DNA from: Lysobacterales bacterium | Lineage (GTDB): Bacteria > Pseudomonadota > Gammaproteobacteria > Xanthomonadales > BPKI01 | Length of the DNA stretch: 64,000 bases | Assembly: GCA_026005055.1 (NCBI GenBank) | Contig: BPKI01000001.1 | Coordinates: 310,001 to 374,000, forward strand | Direction of reading: 5' to 3' | Part shown: one piece after another, positions 20,273 to 28,718 of the stretch | Layout of the letters: the number at the start of each line of letters is the position of its first letter | Position numbering within the stretch: position 1 is the stretch's first letter | Made by a program: the position numbers and the translations under genes | Notes under the pieces: model-generated | What the model was told of the DNA's origin: nothing | Seen by the model: only the letters and a program-made list of their open reading frames with translations | Databases searched by the model: none

Positions 20273-22342
20273 ATGCGCGAACGATTCGGTCCTTATCAGG
20301 TCATCGCCGAGCTCGGGCGCGGGGGCATGGGTGCCGTCTACAAGGCCTTCGAGGCCGACCTCGACCGCCACGTCGCGATCAAAGTCATGTCCGAGGCGCT
20401 GGCCCACGACCCGGTCGTGGTGGAACGCTTCCTGCGCGAAGCGCGGGCGATGGCGGCGCTCAGCGATCCGCACATCATCCAGATCTACACCATCGGCACC
20501 GAGGAGGGTCAGCCCTACTTCGCGATGGAGTACATCGAGGGGGAGTCGCTCTCGGCGAAGCTCAAGCGCGAGGGCAAGCTCGCCCCCGCGGAGGCCCTCT
20601 CGATCCTGCACCAGACCGCGCTCGGCCTCGCCGCCGCCCACGACCGCGGGGTGATCCACCGCGACATCAAGCCGGGCAACCTCCTTCTCACACGCCGCGG
20701 CCTGGTCAAGATCGCCGACTTCGGCATCGCGCTCTCCAGCCGCGATTTCTCGCGCAAGCTCACCTCGACCGGGGAGTTCGTCGGCACGCCAGGCTATCTC
20801 TCGCCCGAGGTCTGCCTCGGCAAGCCCGTGGATGCCCGCTCGGACATCTTCAGCCTGGGCATCGTCTTCTTCGAGATGCTCACCGGTCAGATCCCCTTCA
20901 AGGACGAGAGCCCGCTCGGTCTGATGCTCGAGGTGGTCAAGGCGGAGATCCCCGACGTCCGCGAGCTCGCATCCGAGGTGGACGAGGGCCTCGCTCTGAT
21001 CCTCAAGCGAATGATCGCCAAGGAGCCGGAGGAGCGTTTTCAGGATTGCCATGCACTGGCGGCGGCGGTGGCCGCGCATCCCCTGCTCGCCGGTCGGACG
21101 AGCGCGCACGCCACGCTTCGCCAGGAGGCGAGGTCCTCGCCGGCAGCCTCCACCGTCCTGGCGCAGCCGACCCCGGTGTCCTCGCGCGGTCAGAGCGCAG
21201 CATCTCGCACGGCGACGCCCCTCCGTGAGCAGGGCTCCCTGGTCAAAGTCGAATCCCTGAGGCCGAGCGCACGCCGTCCGCTCGCGCCGCTCGTGGCGGT
21301 GGGCGCGCTTCTGCTGCTCGCCGGATCGGTATGGGCTTTCCGCGAGCAGATTCCCTTCCTCAAACCCGAGACCGACCTCGCCCCCGCTTCTGCGGCCGAG
21401 GCCGCGAAAACGCCTTCAGCGCCCGCCCCCGCGGATGCCACCGGCACGCGCGTCGGCGAATCGATGGCCGCGACCGGAAGCGGTTCGGCGGCCGGCGCAT
21501 CCCAGGCCAGGCTCTTTGGCGCCGCACCGGCTGCGGACGAGGCCGAGGCAGCCGCAGCGGTCGCGGAAAGCGACACCGCCCTCGATTCGGCCGCCCCGGG
21601 AGTTTCGAGTGCGGCCGAGCCGGACTCGGTTGCAGACATGGCGATCCCCGTCGCCGATTCCCGAAGCGAATCGCCGCTGGCCTCGGCACCGGATCGCGCC
21701 GAAGCGCGCTCGGCCTCCGAGTCGAGCTTGGCGAACGTCGAAAGCATCTCGCGGCAGGAGGAACGGGCGGCCGCGGGCAGCGCGACCCCTCGCGCGGCTG
21801 CGCCATTGAGGAAGAGCGCGGCGGCCGCCCGCGATTCCGCGGCCGAGGACACCCGGCTCGCGCGCCGAGAGCCCGCACCAATGCGTAGCGTGCCGCGCCT
21901 GGTCATCGTCGCCGTGGGCGACCCGATCATCAGTCGCCCCGCCGAGCAGCGTCTCTTCGAGCTCCTCGGTGACGAGGGCTTCGAGTTGGTCGATCCCGAG
22001 CTCGTGCCGGGCCTCTCGGGGCTTCGCGACGCCGCAGGCGTGGACCTCGCCGAGCTCATGCGCCGACTCAAGCCTCATGCCGAACTGCTCGTGCTGATCC
22101 GCGCCGAGCCGCTCGGCTCGCAGGTGCTCACCTACTACGGCGAGGCATCCACCCTCTACTCGGCAAACCTCCAGGTCCGGGCTTACTCGGTGCCGGAGAA
22201 CCGGGCGCTCGGCACAGGCTGGCGCGAGAAAGTGGACTTCACCACCCTCAACGCCGAACAGCAGGCCGCGCAGGCGATCCGCCCGCACCTTTCGGCGCTG
22301 ATCAACGCGCTCGCGCCCTATCGTCCCGCCCGGCGCGGCTGA
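20273..22342 (+). CDS. membrane-anchored Ser/Thr protein kinase (Hanks type)
   Basis: Eukaryotic-like protein kinase, ~689 residues. The cytoplasmic kinase domain (about 1-265) has the glycine loop GRGGMGAVYKAF, catalytic lysine in VAIKVM, HRDIKPGN and DFG, so it should be active. One transmembrane helix (PLAPLVAVGALLLLAGSVWAF) lies near residue 350. A long Ala/Ser/Glu-rich linker follows, then a compact C-terminal domain of about 145 residues beginning PRLVIVAVGDPIISRPAEQR, presumably periplasmic and of unknown ligand. The ATG at 20273 has GAGAAGG 8 bp upstream and is preferred to the GTG at 20255. It diverges from dctP. No partner phosphatase is visible nearby. Confidence 0.85.
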   Translation: MRERFGPYQVIAELGRGGMGAVYKAFEADLDRHVAIKVMSEALAHDPVVVERFLREARAMAALSDPHIIQIYTIGTEEGQPYFAMEYIEGESLSAKLKREGKLAPAEALSILHQTALGLAAAHDRGVIHRDIKPGNLLLTRRGLVKIADFGIALSSRDFSRKLTSTGEFVGTPGYLSPEVCLGKPVDARSDIFSLGIVFFEMLTGQIPFKDESPLGLMLEVVKAEIPDVRELASEVDEGLALILKRMIAKEPEERFQDCHALAAAVAAHPLLAGRTSAHATLRQEARSSPAASTVLAQPTPVSSRGQSAASRTATPLREQGSLVKVESLRPSARRPLAPLVAVGALLLLAGSVWAFREQIPFLKPETDLAPASAAEAAKTPSAPAPADATGTRVGESMAATGSGSAAGASQARLFGAAPAADEAEAAAAVAESDTALDSAAPGVSSAAEPDSVADMAIPVADSRSESPLASAPDRAEARSASESSLANVESISRQEERAAAGSATPRAAAPLRKSAAAARDSAAEDTRLARREPAPMRSVPRLVIVAVGDPIISRPAEQRLFELLGDEGFELVDPELVPGLSGLRDAAGVDLAELMRRLKPHAELLVLIRAEPLGSQVLTYYGEASTLYSANLQVRAYSVPENRALGTGWREKVDFTTLNAEQQAAQAIRPHLSALINALAPYRPARRG

Positions 22343-22480
22343 GCAAATACCCCCGGCCGATCTCGGCCCCGTCTCCGCTTCGGCTCGCTGAGCGCGTGCG
22401 GCACGCGGCCTGGGGCGTTCGCCTGAAACTTTCCTCGGCCCGTTGCGGTCTTCGCTATCCCTCCGATCCGGAAGGATGAT

Positions 22481-23158
22481 GTGATCCGCACCGAAGGACT
22501 CCTCAAGGTCTATCGCCTCGGCGAGGAGCGAATCCGCGCCCTCGACGGCATCGATCTCGCGATCGAGGCCGGCGAGTTCGTCGCCGTCATGGGCCCCTCG
22601 GGCTCGGGAAAGTCCACGCTGATGCACGTCCTCGGCTGTCTCGACAGCCCCGACGGCGGACGCTATTGGCTCGATGGTCAGGAGGTGGCCGCCCTTGGCG
22701 ACGACGAACGCTCGGCGCTCAGGGCCCGACGCATCGGCTTCGTCTTCCAAGCCTTCCATCTCCTACCGCGGCTGAGCGCCCTCGACAACGTGCTGCTGCC
22801 CGCGCGCTACGCGGGAGGAATCACGCCCGAGGTCCGCGACCGGGCCACGGCCCTGCTCCAGCGCCTCGGTCTCGGCGAGCGACTGCATCATCGCCCCAAC
22901 CAGCTCTCCGGCGGCCAGCGACAACGGGTGGCGATCGCCCGCGCGCTGATCAATCATCCCGCGGTGATCTTCGCCGACGAGCCTACCGGCAACCTCGATT
23001 CCCGCACCTCTCGGGAGATCATGACCTTGTTCGTCGAGCTCAACCGCGAGGGCCAGACCGTGGTGCTGGTCACTCACGAGGAAGACATCGCCGCCCATGC
23101 GCGCCGGATCATCGTCCTGCGCGATGGGCGCATCGAGAGCGACCGTCATGTGGCCTGA
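22481..23158 (+). CDS. ABC exporter ATP-binding protein (MacB/LolD type)
   Basis: Cytoplasmic ATPase of a MacB-type transporter, 225 residues. Walker A is GPSGSGKSTLMH, the signature LSGGQRQRVAIARAL, and Walker B VIFADEPTGNLDS. The GTG at 22481 is the start: two nearby ATGs run straight into stops, and GGAAGGA lies just upstream. It is the first gene of a five-gene operon; its stop lies inside the first adaptor gene. ATPase and permease are separate polypeptides here, unlike MacB itself. Confidence 0.93.
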   Translation: MIRTEGLLKVYRLGEERIRALDGIDLAIEAGEFVAVMGPSGSGKSTLMHVLGCLDSPDGGRYWLDGQEVAALGDDERSALRARRIGFVFQAFHLLPRLSALDNVLLPARYAGGITPEVRDRATALLQRLGLGERLHHRPNQLSGGQRQRVAIARALINHPAVIFADEPTGNLDSRTSREIMTLFVELNREGQTVVLVTHEEDIAAHARRIIVLRDGRIESDRHVA

Positions 23159-24119
23159 GCTCGCGCTTCTCTCCCTGCTGCTGGCCGCGCCCTCCCCTGA
23201 GTGGCCGGTGCTGCTCACCGGCACGGTGGAGGATGCCGAGGCCGAGCGGCTCACCGCCCCCAACACCGACGCTTGGCGCCTGACCATCGAGTGGATGGCG
23301 CCGGAGGGCGAGTTCGTGCCTGCCGGCGCCGAGGTCGTTCGCCTCGACCCGAGCGAACTGGCCAATCGTCTGAGCCAGAAGGAGGCCGAGCAGCGCCAGA
23401 CCCTCGAGGCGCGCCGCAAGGCCCGGGACGAGGCCGCGCTCGCGGTGCTGGAAGCCGAAATCGCCCTCGCCGAGGCGCAGGCGCGGCGCGAACGGGCGGC
23501 GGTGGATGCGGCGATCCCCGAAGCCTTCATCCCTCCCTTCGACTTCGAACGCCACCAGACCGAACTCGAAAAGGCCGATCAGCAGGTCCGCCTCGCCGAA
23601 CAGCGGCTTTCGATCGCCCGGAAGCGCCTGATCGCCGCCGAGGAGGACGCGCGCCTCTCCGCCCGCCGCCTCGAAGAGGAGCTCGCCGACCTCAGGGCGC
23701 AGATTCAAAGCCTGGTCTTGCGCACCCGCGAAGGCGGCTTCGTGCAGTACGGATCGACGCGCTTCCGCGGCGTGGTCAGCAAACTCTTTCCCGGTGATAC
23801 GGTGAGCAGCGGCGAGGTGGTGGCGATCGTCTCGAAAAACCTCCGGCCGGTGGTCCGCGCCCAAGTCCACGAGTCGGACCTGTTGCGGGTCGCCGTCGGC
23901 CAGGCGGTACGGGTGATCCCGGATAGCCGGCCCGATCTCGTCCTTCCGGGTCGCATCGTCTCCCTCTCCGGCCAGGGTCAGACGCGCAGCCTCTGGGGAC
24001 GGGCAGCCTGGTTCGAGGCGCTGGTCGCCCTTGAGCCATCCGCGGCGGAGACGCTCAAGCCCGGCATCAGCGTGCGGGTCGAGACGCGGCCCGAGGATCT
24101 GGAGCTCGGACAGCGATGA
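23148..24119 (+). CDS. HlyD-like periplasmic adaptor, first of three
   Basis: Membrane-fusion-type adaptor of 323 residues. It has a short hydrophobic N-terminus (ELALLSLLLAAP), a beta part, a long Ala/Glu/Arg helical hairpin (about residues 70-190), a return to the barrel domain (VSKLFPGDTVSSGEVVAIV) and RPVVRAQVHESDLLRVAVGQ, a standard HlyD signature. ATG at 23148 overlaps the ATPase gene by 11 bp. It differs clearly in sequence from the two adaptors that follow. Role: linking an inner-membrane ABC pump to an outer-membrane duct. Confidence 0.82.
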   Translation: MWPELALLSLLLAAPSPEWPVLLTGTVEDAEAERLTAPNTDAWRLTIEWMAPEGEFVPAGAEVVRLDPSELANRLSQKEAEQRQTLEARRKARDEAALAVLEAEIALAEAQARRERAAVDAAIPEAFIPPFDFERHQTELEKADQQVRLAEQRLSIARKRLIAAEEDARLSARRLEEELADLRAQIQSLVLRTREGGFVQYGSTRFRGVVSKLFPGDTVSSGEVVAIVSKNLRPVVRAQVHESDLLRVAVGQAVRVIPDSRPDLVLPGRIVSLSGQGQTRSLWGRAAWFEALVALEPSAAETLKPGISVRVETRPEDLELGQR

Positions 24120-25285
24120 GGCGGATCCTGCTGCCGGCGATGCTGTTCGCCCTCACGGCCGGCTGCGCGCGCGAGGGCGAGGTGGTGGAGCTCGCCTCGC
24201 GCCCCGTCGAGATCACCCTGCGCGTGCCCGGCAGTCTCGAATCCTCCAACAGCGCGAGGCTCACCGTCCCCTCCCCCAGCCAGATGTTCTGGAACTTCTC
24301 GATCGAGCGGCTGCTTCCCGACGGTGCGCGGGTGCGGCGTGGCCAAACCGTGGTCGCGATCGATACCGCTGCCCTGCGCGACCGTCTCCGCCAAGTGGAG
24401 GCGGAGCTCGAGCAGAAGCGCTCCGAGCTCACGCAGCTCGAGACCCGCAAGGTCGAGGCCGCCGAAGAGCGCCGCCTACGCATCGAGGAGCGACGGATGC
24501 AGGCGGAGAAGGCGCGGCGCAAAGCCGAGCAGCCGGAGGCGCTGGTGCCTGGGGTCGAGTACCGCAAGCTCGCGATCGAACGCCGGCTGGCCGAGTGGCT
24601 GGCCGAGCGCGAGCCGGAGCGCAGCCGCCTGGCCGAGCGAGCGGAGGCCAACGCCATCGCTGCCGTCCGCGCCGAGATCGAGCGCAAGACCCTCGAGCGG
24701 GATCAGATCCAGCGCGATCTCGAAGCCTTCGAGCTCAAGGCGCCGCGCGATGGCATGGTCGTGGTGCGCACCGATTTCAGCGGCGAGAAGTTCTCCCAGA
24801 ACAGCCGGGTCTGGCCCGGCCAGACCATCGCCGAGATCCCCGACCTCAGCCGCATGGTGGCCCGTGTCGAGGTGCCCGAGCGCCATGCCGGGCGGATCGC
24901 AGTGGGGATGCCGGCGCGCATCGTGCTCGATGCCGACCCCGACCGGGTGTTCGCCGGCACCATCCGCCGCATCCATCCGACCTTGCGGCAGCGCGCGCGG
25001 GAATCGGCGGCGATGGTCATCGACGCCGAGATCGCGATCGAGGAACCCGATCCTTCCTTCATGCGCCCGGGGATGTCCTTGGTCGCCGAGATCGTCCTTC
25101 AGACGCTGCCTTCGGCGATCGTGGTCCCGGCGCGAGCCGTGCGGATCGGCGATCGCGGTGCGAGCGTCGAGCTCGCCGAGGGTCTGAGTGGGCGTGAGCA
25201 GCCGGTCCGGCTTGGGCCGCGCATCGGCGACGGCTTCTTGGTGCTTCAGGGGCTCGCCGCCGGCCAGAGGGTACGCCTGCAATGA
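24116..25285 (+). CDS. HlyD-like adaptor lipoprotein, second of three
   Basis: Adaptor of 389 residues with a lipoprotein signal (LLPAMLFALTAGC, Cys18), so it should be anchored in a membrane leaflet. A long coiled-coil rich in Glu/Arg spans about residues 85-215. The barrel segment TIAEIPDLSRMVARVEVPERHAGRIAVG is a clear membrane-fusion signature. It begins with an ATGA overlap on the preceding adaptor and ends with another on the next. Substrate unknown. Confidence 0.85.
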   Translation: MRRILLPAMLFALTAGCAREGEVVELASRPVEITLRVPGSLESSNSARLTVPSPSQMFWNFSIERLLPDGARVRRGQTVVAIDTAALRDRLRQVEAELEQKRSELTQLETRKVEAAEERRLRIEERRMQAEKARRKAEQPEALVPGVEYRKLAIERRLAEWLAEREPERSRLAERAEANAIAAVRAEIERKTLERDQIQRDLEAFELKAPRDGMVVVRTDFSGEKFSQNSRVWPGQTIAEIPDLSRMVARVEVPERHAGRIAVGMPARIVLDADPDRVFAGTIRRIHPTLRQRARESAAMVIDAEIAIEEPDPSFMRPGMSLVAEIVLQTLPSAIVVPARAVRIGDRGASVELAEGLSGREQPVRLGPRIGDGFLVLQGLAAGQRVRLQ

Positions 25286-26466
25286 GAGGCATCCCGATCC
25301 TCGCCTGCCTGCTCGCCGGCGCCTGCGCCCCCTCATCGGTCGAGGCGCCGAGCTTGGTGGTCCAGCCCGGGGATTTCATCGTGCAGATCCGCGGCGAGGG
25401 CTTCCTCGAGAGCACCGAGAGCGTGCCGATCGCCCTACCCACGGGTCAGAACTTCCCGCTGATGCTGGCCTGGATCGTCCCCGACGGCACCCGAGTCGAG
25501 GCCGGCGATCCGGTGGCCCGCTTCGAGGGTCGGCTCTATGCGCGCAATGCCGCGAACGCGGCGCTGGAGCTCGCTCGGCTCGCCCTCGAGCGCGGGCTCT
25601 CCGAAGGGCAGCTCGCCCTCGAACAAAGCGACATCGCCGCCGGCCTCAGGGAGATCGGCCTGGAACGAGGCCTGATCGAGCGCTTCCCGCTCCTCGACGA
25701 GCGCCTCTACGCTCGCAACGAGATCATCGACAAACTCGCCGATCTCGCCTGGCTAGAGGCGCGCGAGCGCTTCCTGCGCTTCCGCGACGACTTCCGGGGT
25801 GAACGCGCCGAGGGGGCGCTCGCGCTGCTCGACGCCCGGCGTCGCACGCAGGAAGAGGCCCTCAGGATCAACCGCGAGGCGCTCGAACACATGGAGCTGC
25901 GCGCGCCCATCGCCGGCGAGGTGGTGCGCGAGCGCAATCTTTGGGGCGAGCCGCTAGAGCCGGGCCAGCCCGTCTTTCCCGGCTTTTCGGTCGCCCGCAT
26001 CCCGGTGCCGGGCAAGCTCGCGGCACGGATCTTCGTGCCCGAGTCGGAGGCCCAGGGCCTGGCCGCCGGCCAGCGGGTGCGGCTGCGGCTCGACGCGGCA
26101 CCGGAGCGGGTCTATACCGGACGGGTGGCGAGCGTGGATGCCGTCGCCGCTCCCCGAGAGCGCCAGAACCCGGTCAAATACTTCGGGCTTCGGGTGGAAC
26201 TCGACGAGGTGGACGGTGAGCGGATGCGGGTCGGCCAACGGCTCTCCGCCGAGATCCTGGTCGCCGAACGCCGCGGCGTGCTGAGCGTGCCCCTCCTCGC
26301 GCTCGAGGAGACGCCGGAGGGCGCTTTCGTGCAAGTGGCCGGCCGGCGCGGCAACGAGCGCCGGCGGGTGGCGCTCGGGCTGCGCTCGGCCACTCGGGTC
26401 GAGATCACCGACGGCCTCTCGGCGGGCGAGCGCGTCCTGCTGCGCGGCACGAGGAACGCATCATGA
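25282..26466 (+). CDS. HlyD-like adaptor lipoprotein, third of three
   Basis: Third adaptor, 394 residues, again with a lipobox (ILACLLAGAC, Cys14). It has a shorter helical hairpin and barrel segments GQPVFPGFSVARIPVPGKLA and AARIFVPESEAQGLAAGQRV. The C-terminal membrane-proximal domain ends with VEITDGLSAGERVLLRG, a typical RND/ABC adaptor ending. ATGA overlaps link it to both neighbours. Three distinct adaptors for one ATPase and one permease is unusual; they may form a mixed oligomer. Confidence 0.85.
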   Translation: MRGIPILACLLAGACAPSSVEAPSLVVQPGDFIVQIRGEGFLESTESVPIALPTGQNFPLMLAWIVPDGTRVEAGDPVARFEGRLYARNAANAALELARLALERGLSEGQLALEQSDIAAGLREIGLERGLIERFPLLDERLYARNEIIDKLADLAWLEARERFLRFRDDFRGERAEGALALLDARRRTQEEALRINREALEHMELRAPIAGEVVRERNLWGEPLEPGQPVFPGFSVARIPVPGKLAARIFVPESEAQGLAAGQRVRLRLDAAPERVYTGRVASVDAVAAPRERQNPVKYFGLRVELDEVDGERMRVGQRLSAEILVAERRGVLSVPLLALEETPEGAFVQVAGRRGNERRRVALGLRSATRVEITDGLSAGERVLLRGTRNAS

Positions 26467-27698
26467 ACGGTGCCGACCTCATCCGCCAGGCCCTCGATCA
26501 GCTCTGGCTCCACCGCCTGCGCACCGCCCTCACCCTGCTCGGCATGATCTTCGGGGTGGGCGCGGTGATCGCGATGCTCGCCGTCGGCGAAGGAGGACGC
26601 CGAGAGGCGCTGACCCTGATCGACGGACTCGGCCTGCGCAACCTGATCGTCCATGATCGGCCCGCCGAGGCGGAGGCGCTGCGCGATCTGCGCACTCGAT
26701 CCGCCGGTCTCTCGCTGCGGGATCTGGAGGCGGCACGAGAGAGCTTTCCGATGGTGGAGGCAGCGAGCGCGCTCAAGGAGGTACGCGTCTGGGAGCTTTT
26801 CAGCGAGCAGGGCGATTCCGACGCGCGGGTGTTCGGTGTGAGTCCGGAGCATTTCGATCTCGCCCACCTCGAAATCCGCGCAGGAAGGCGCTTCGGCGAT
26901 GCCGAGGAGCGTGCCGCGGCCCCGGTGGCGGTGCTCGGAAGCGAGGCGGCACGGGCCTTGTTCCCCAACGGCGGGGCTTTGCATGGGCGGGTCAAGATCA
27001 ACCACGTGTGGGTCGAGGTGATCGGCATCCTCGCCGACCGAAGCCTGGCCCGCAACGAGTTCCAGGGCCAGCGCATCGGCGGCGAGGCAAACCACGTGTA
27101 CCTGCCGCTCGCCACCGCTCAGAAGCGCTTCGCGCATCCGCTGCTCGCGAGCGAGATCGACGGCTTCCGGCTGCGAGTGGCCGCTGACCAACCGGTGGCT
27201 CCGCTCGCCGAGCCGCTGGCCGAGCTCCTCGCCCGCCGTCACGGCGGCGAGCGGGATTTCGAGGTGGTGGTGCCCGCCCGGCTGCTCGCTCAGCAGGAGC
27301 AGACGCAACGCATCTTCACCGTCGTTCTGGCCAGCATCGCCGGCATCAGCCTGCTGGTCGGCGGCATCGGGATCATGAACATCATGCTCGCGAGCGTGCT
27401 CGAGCGCCGCGCGGAGATCGGCCTGCTGCGCGCCCTCGGCGCCCGCCGCAAGGACATCGTGCGCCAGTTCCTCACGGAGACCGCCGTCGTCGCCGCGCTC
27501 GGTGCCCTCCTCGGCATCGTCTTCGGGATCGCACTCGCCTATGCCATCGGCGCCTTCGCCGGCTGGCCGGTGGCCTGGTCGCCGCTGACCATCCTGCTCG
27601 CGGTCTCGGTCTGCGTCGGAATCGCGGTCGCCTTCGGCGTCTATCCGGCCCGCGAAGCGGCCCGTCTCGACCCCGTCAAAGCCTTGCAGAGCGAGTGA
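26463..27698 (+). CDS. MacB-type ABC transporter permease
   Basis: Inner-membrane permease of 411 residues with the FtsX/MacB layout: one N-terminal helix (LTLLGMIFGVGAVIAML), a periplasmic domain of about 220 residues, then three C-terminal helices (SIAGISLLVGGIGIMNIML; VVAALGALLGIVFGIAL; ILLAVSVCVGIAVAFGVYP). The family motif ERRAEIGLLRALGARRKDI sits between them and PAREAARLDPVKALQSE ends the protein. It closes the exporter operon and starts with an ATGA overlap. With TolC from another locus it could form a tripartite pump; cargo unknown. Confidence 0.9.
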   Translation: MNGADLIRQALDQLWLHRLRTALTLLGMIFGVGAVIAMLAVGEGGRREALTLIDGLGLRNLIVHDRPAEAEALRDLRTRSAGLSLRDLEAARESFPMVEAASALKEVRVWELFSEQGDSDARVFGVSPEHFDLAHLEIRAGRRFGDAEERAAAPVAVLGSEAARALFPNGGALHGRVKINHVWVEVIGILADRSLARNEFQGQRIGGEANHVYLPLATAQKRFAHPLLASEIDGFRLRVAADQPVAPLAEPLAELLARRHGGERDFEVVVPARLLAQQEQTQRIFTVVLASIAGISLLVGGIGIMNIMLASVLERRAEIGLLRALGARRKDIVRQFLTETAVVAALGALLGIVFGIALAYAIGAFAGWPVAWSPLTILLAVSVCVGIAVAFGVYPAREAARLDPVKALQSE

Positions 27699-27704
27699 GA
27701 CGGC

Positions 27705-28676
27705 TCAACCGTTGCCGCGCGCGCGCTTGACCCGGTACATCGCCTGATCGGCGCGGGCGAGCAAGCGCTCCGGCGTATCCCCGGGTTCGGAATCGACCAC
27801 CCCCACGCTCGCGCCGTCGTAATCGAGCTCGATCGCACCGATGCGGTAAGACCCGCGCAGGCGATCGGCGATCTCCGCCTGCCACGCCTCGAGCCCAAGC
27901 TCCGCGTGAGGATCGGAAAGGAGCGCGAACTCATCCCCCGCATACCGCGCCACGAGCAGGGCCTCGCCACCTACGCCGCGCAGACGTCGTCCCACCTCGA
28001 CCAGAAACCGGTCCCCCACCGGATGACCGAAGCGGTCGTTGATCGCCTTGAAGCCATCGAGGTCCACGAAGGCCAAGCGCACTCGCCCGCGGGCGAGGCG
28101 ATCATCGAGCGCCTTGAACAGCGCTCGACGATTGGCCAGACCGGTGAGCGGATCGAGCAGGGCCGCGCGCGCCAACTCGGCTTGCCGGTGACGAAGCGCG
28201 GCGAGCTCGCGGTCGCGGATCAGCAAGGCGGCGATCATCCGCGCACCGGCCTCGAGCACTTTGTCGGCTCCAGGAACGAGCGCTCGGGGCGTCGCGCTGG
28301 CCAGACACACCGTCCCTTCGAGCCTCCCCTCCACCTCGATCGGCGCCATGGCGTAGGCCCGGATACCGAGCATCAGCGCCGCCTCGGCCTCGGGCATGCT
28401 CTCCGCGATGTCATCGTGCACACGGGCTTGCGCGATGCAGGCGCGTCGGCAGAGCGTCTCGCTCCACGGCACGGTGAGCCCCTCCGGGATCGAGAGCGCG
28501 GCCCCGCCACGCGACACCAAAACCTGCTGCCGTCCGGCCCCGACATCGACCACCGTCCAGTAGGCGACGTCGTAGCCTGTCAGTTCGCGCACGGCATCCA
28601 GCCAGCGACGGACGAGGGAGGCGGTGTTCGTGCCCACCCCGTCTTCGTGCTCCTCGACGGCGACCTCGGCGTCCAT
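27705..28676 (-). CDS. GAF-GGDEF diguanylate cyclase
   Basis: Probable cyclic-di-GMP synthase of ~323 residues. The N-terminal ~165 residues look like a GAF sensor (TVPWSETLCRRACIAQARVHDDI; IRAYAMAPIEVEGRLEGTVCL). The C-terminal catalytic domain has DPLTGLANRRALF, AFVDLDGFKAIND and the active-site variant AGDEF in place of GGDEF, which is compatible with activity. No obvious RxxD inhibitory site was located. The ATG at 28676 is preferred; an in-frame TTG exists at 28706. It converges with the permease gene, 6 bp apart, and lies 42 bp downstream of the barrel gene. Confidence 0.88.
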   Translation of the reverse strand: MDAEVAVEEHEDGVGTNTASLVRRWLDAVRELTGYDVAYWTVVDVGAGRQQVLVSRGGAALSIPEGLTVPWSETLCRRACIAQARVHDDIAESMPEAEAALMLGIRAYAMAPIEVEGRLEGTVCLASATPRALVPGADKVLEAGARMIAALLIRDRELAALRHRQAELARAALLDPLTGLANRRALFKALDDRLARGRVRLAFVDLDGFKAINDRFGHPVGDRFLVEVGRRLRGVGGEALLVARYAGDEFALLSDPHAELGLEAWQAEIADRLRGSYRIGAIELDYDGASVGVVDSEPGDTPERLLARADQAMYRVKRARGNG

Positions 28677-28718
28677 GCCCCGATTCTGCCGCGTCGCGGC
28701 CCGCAATGGGAGGCCAAC

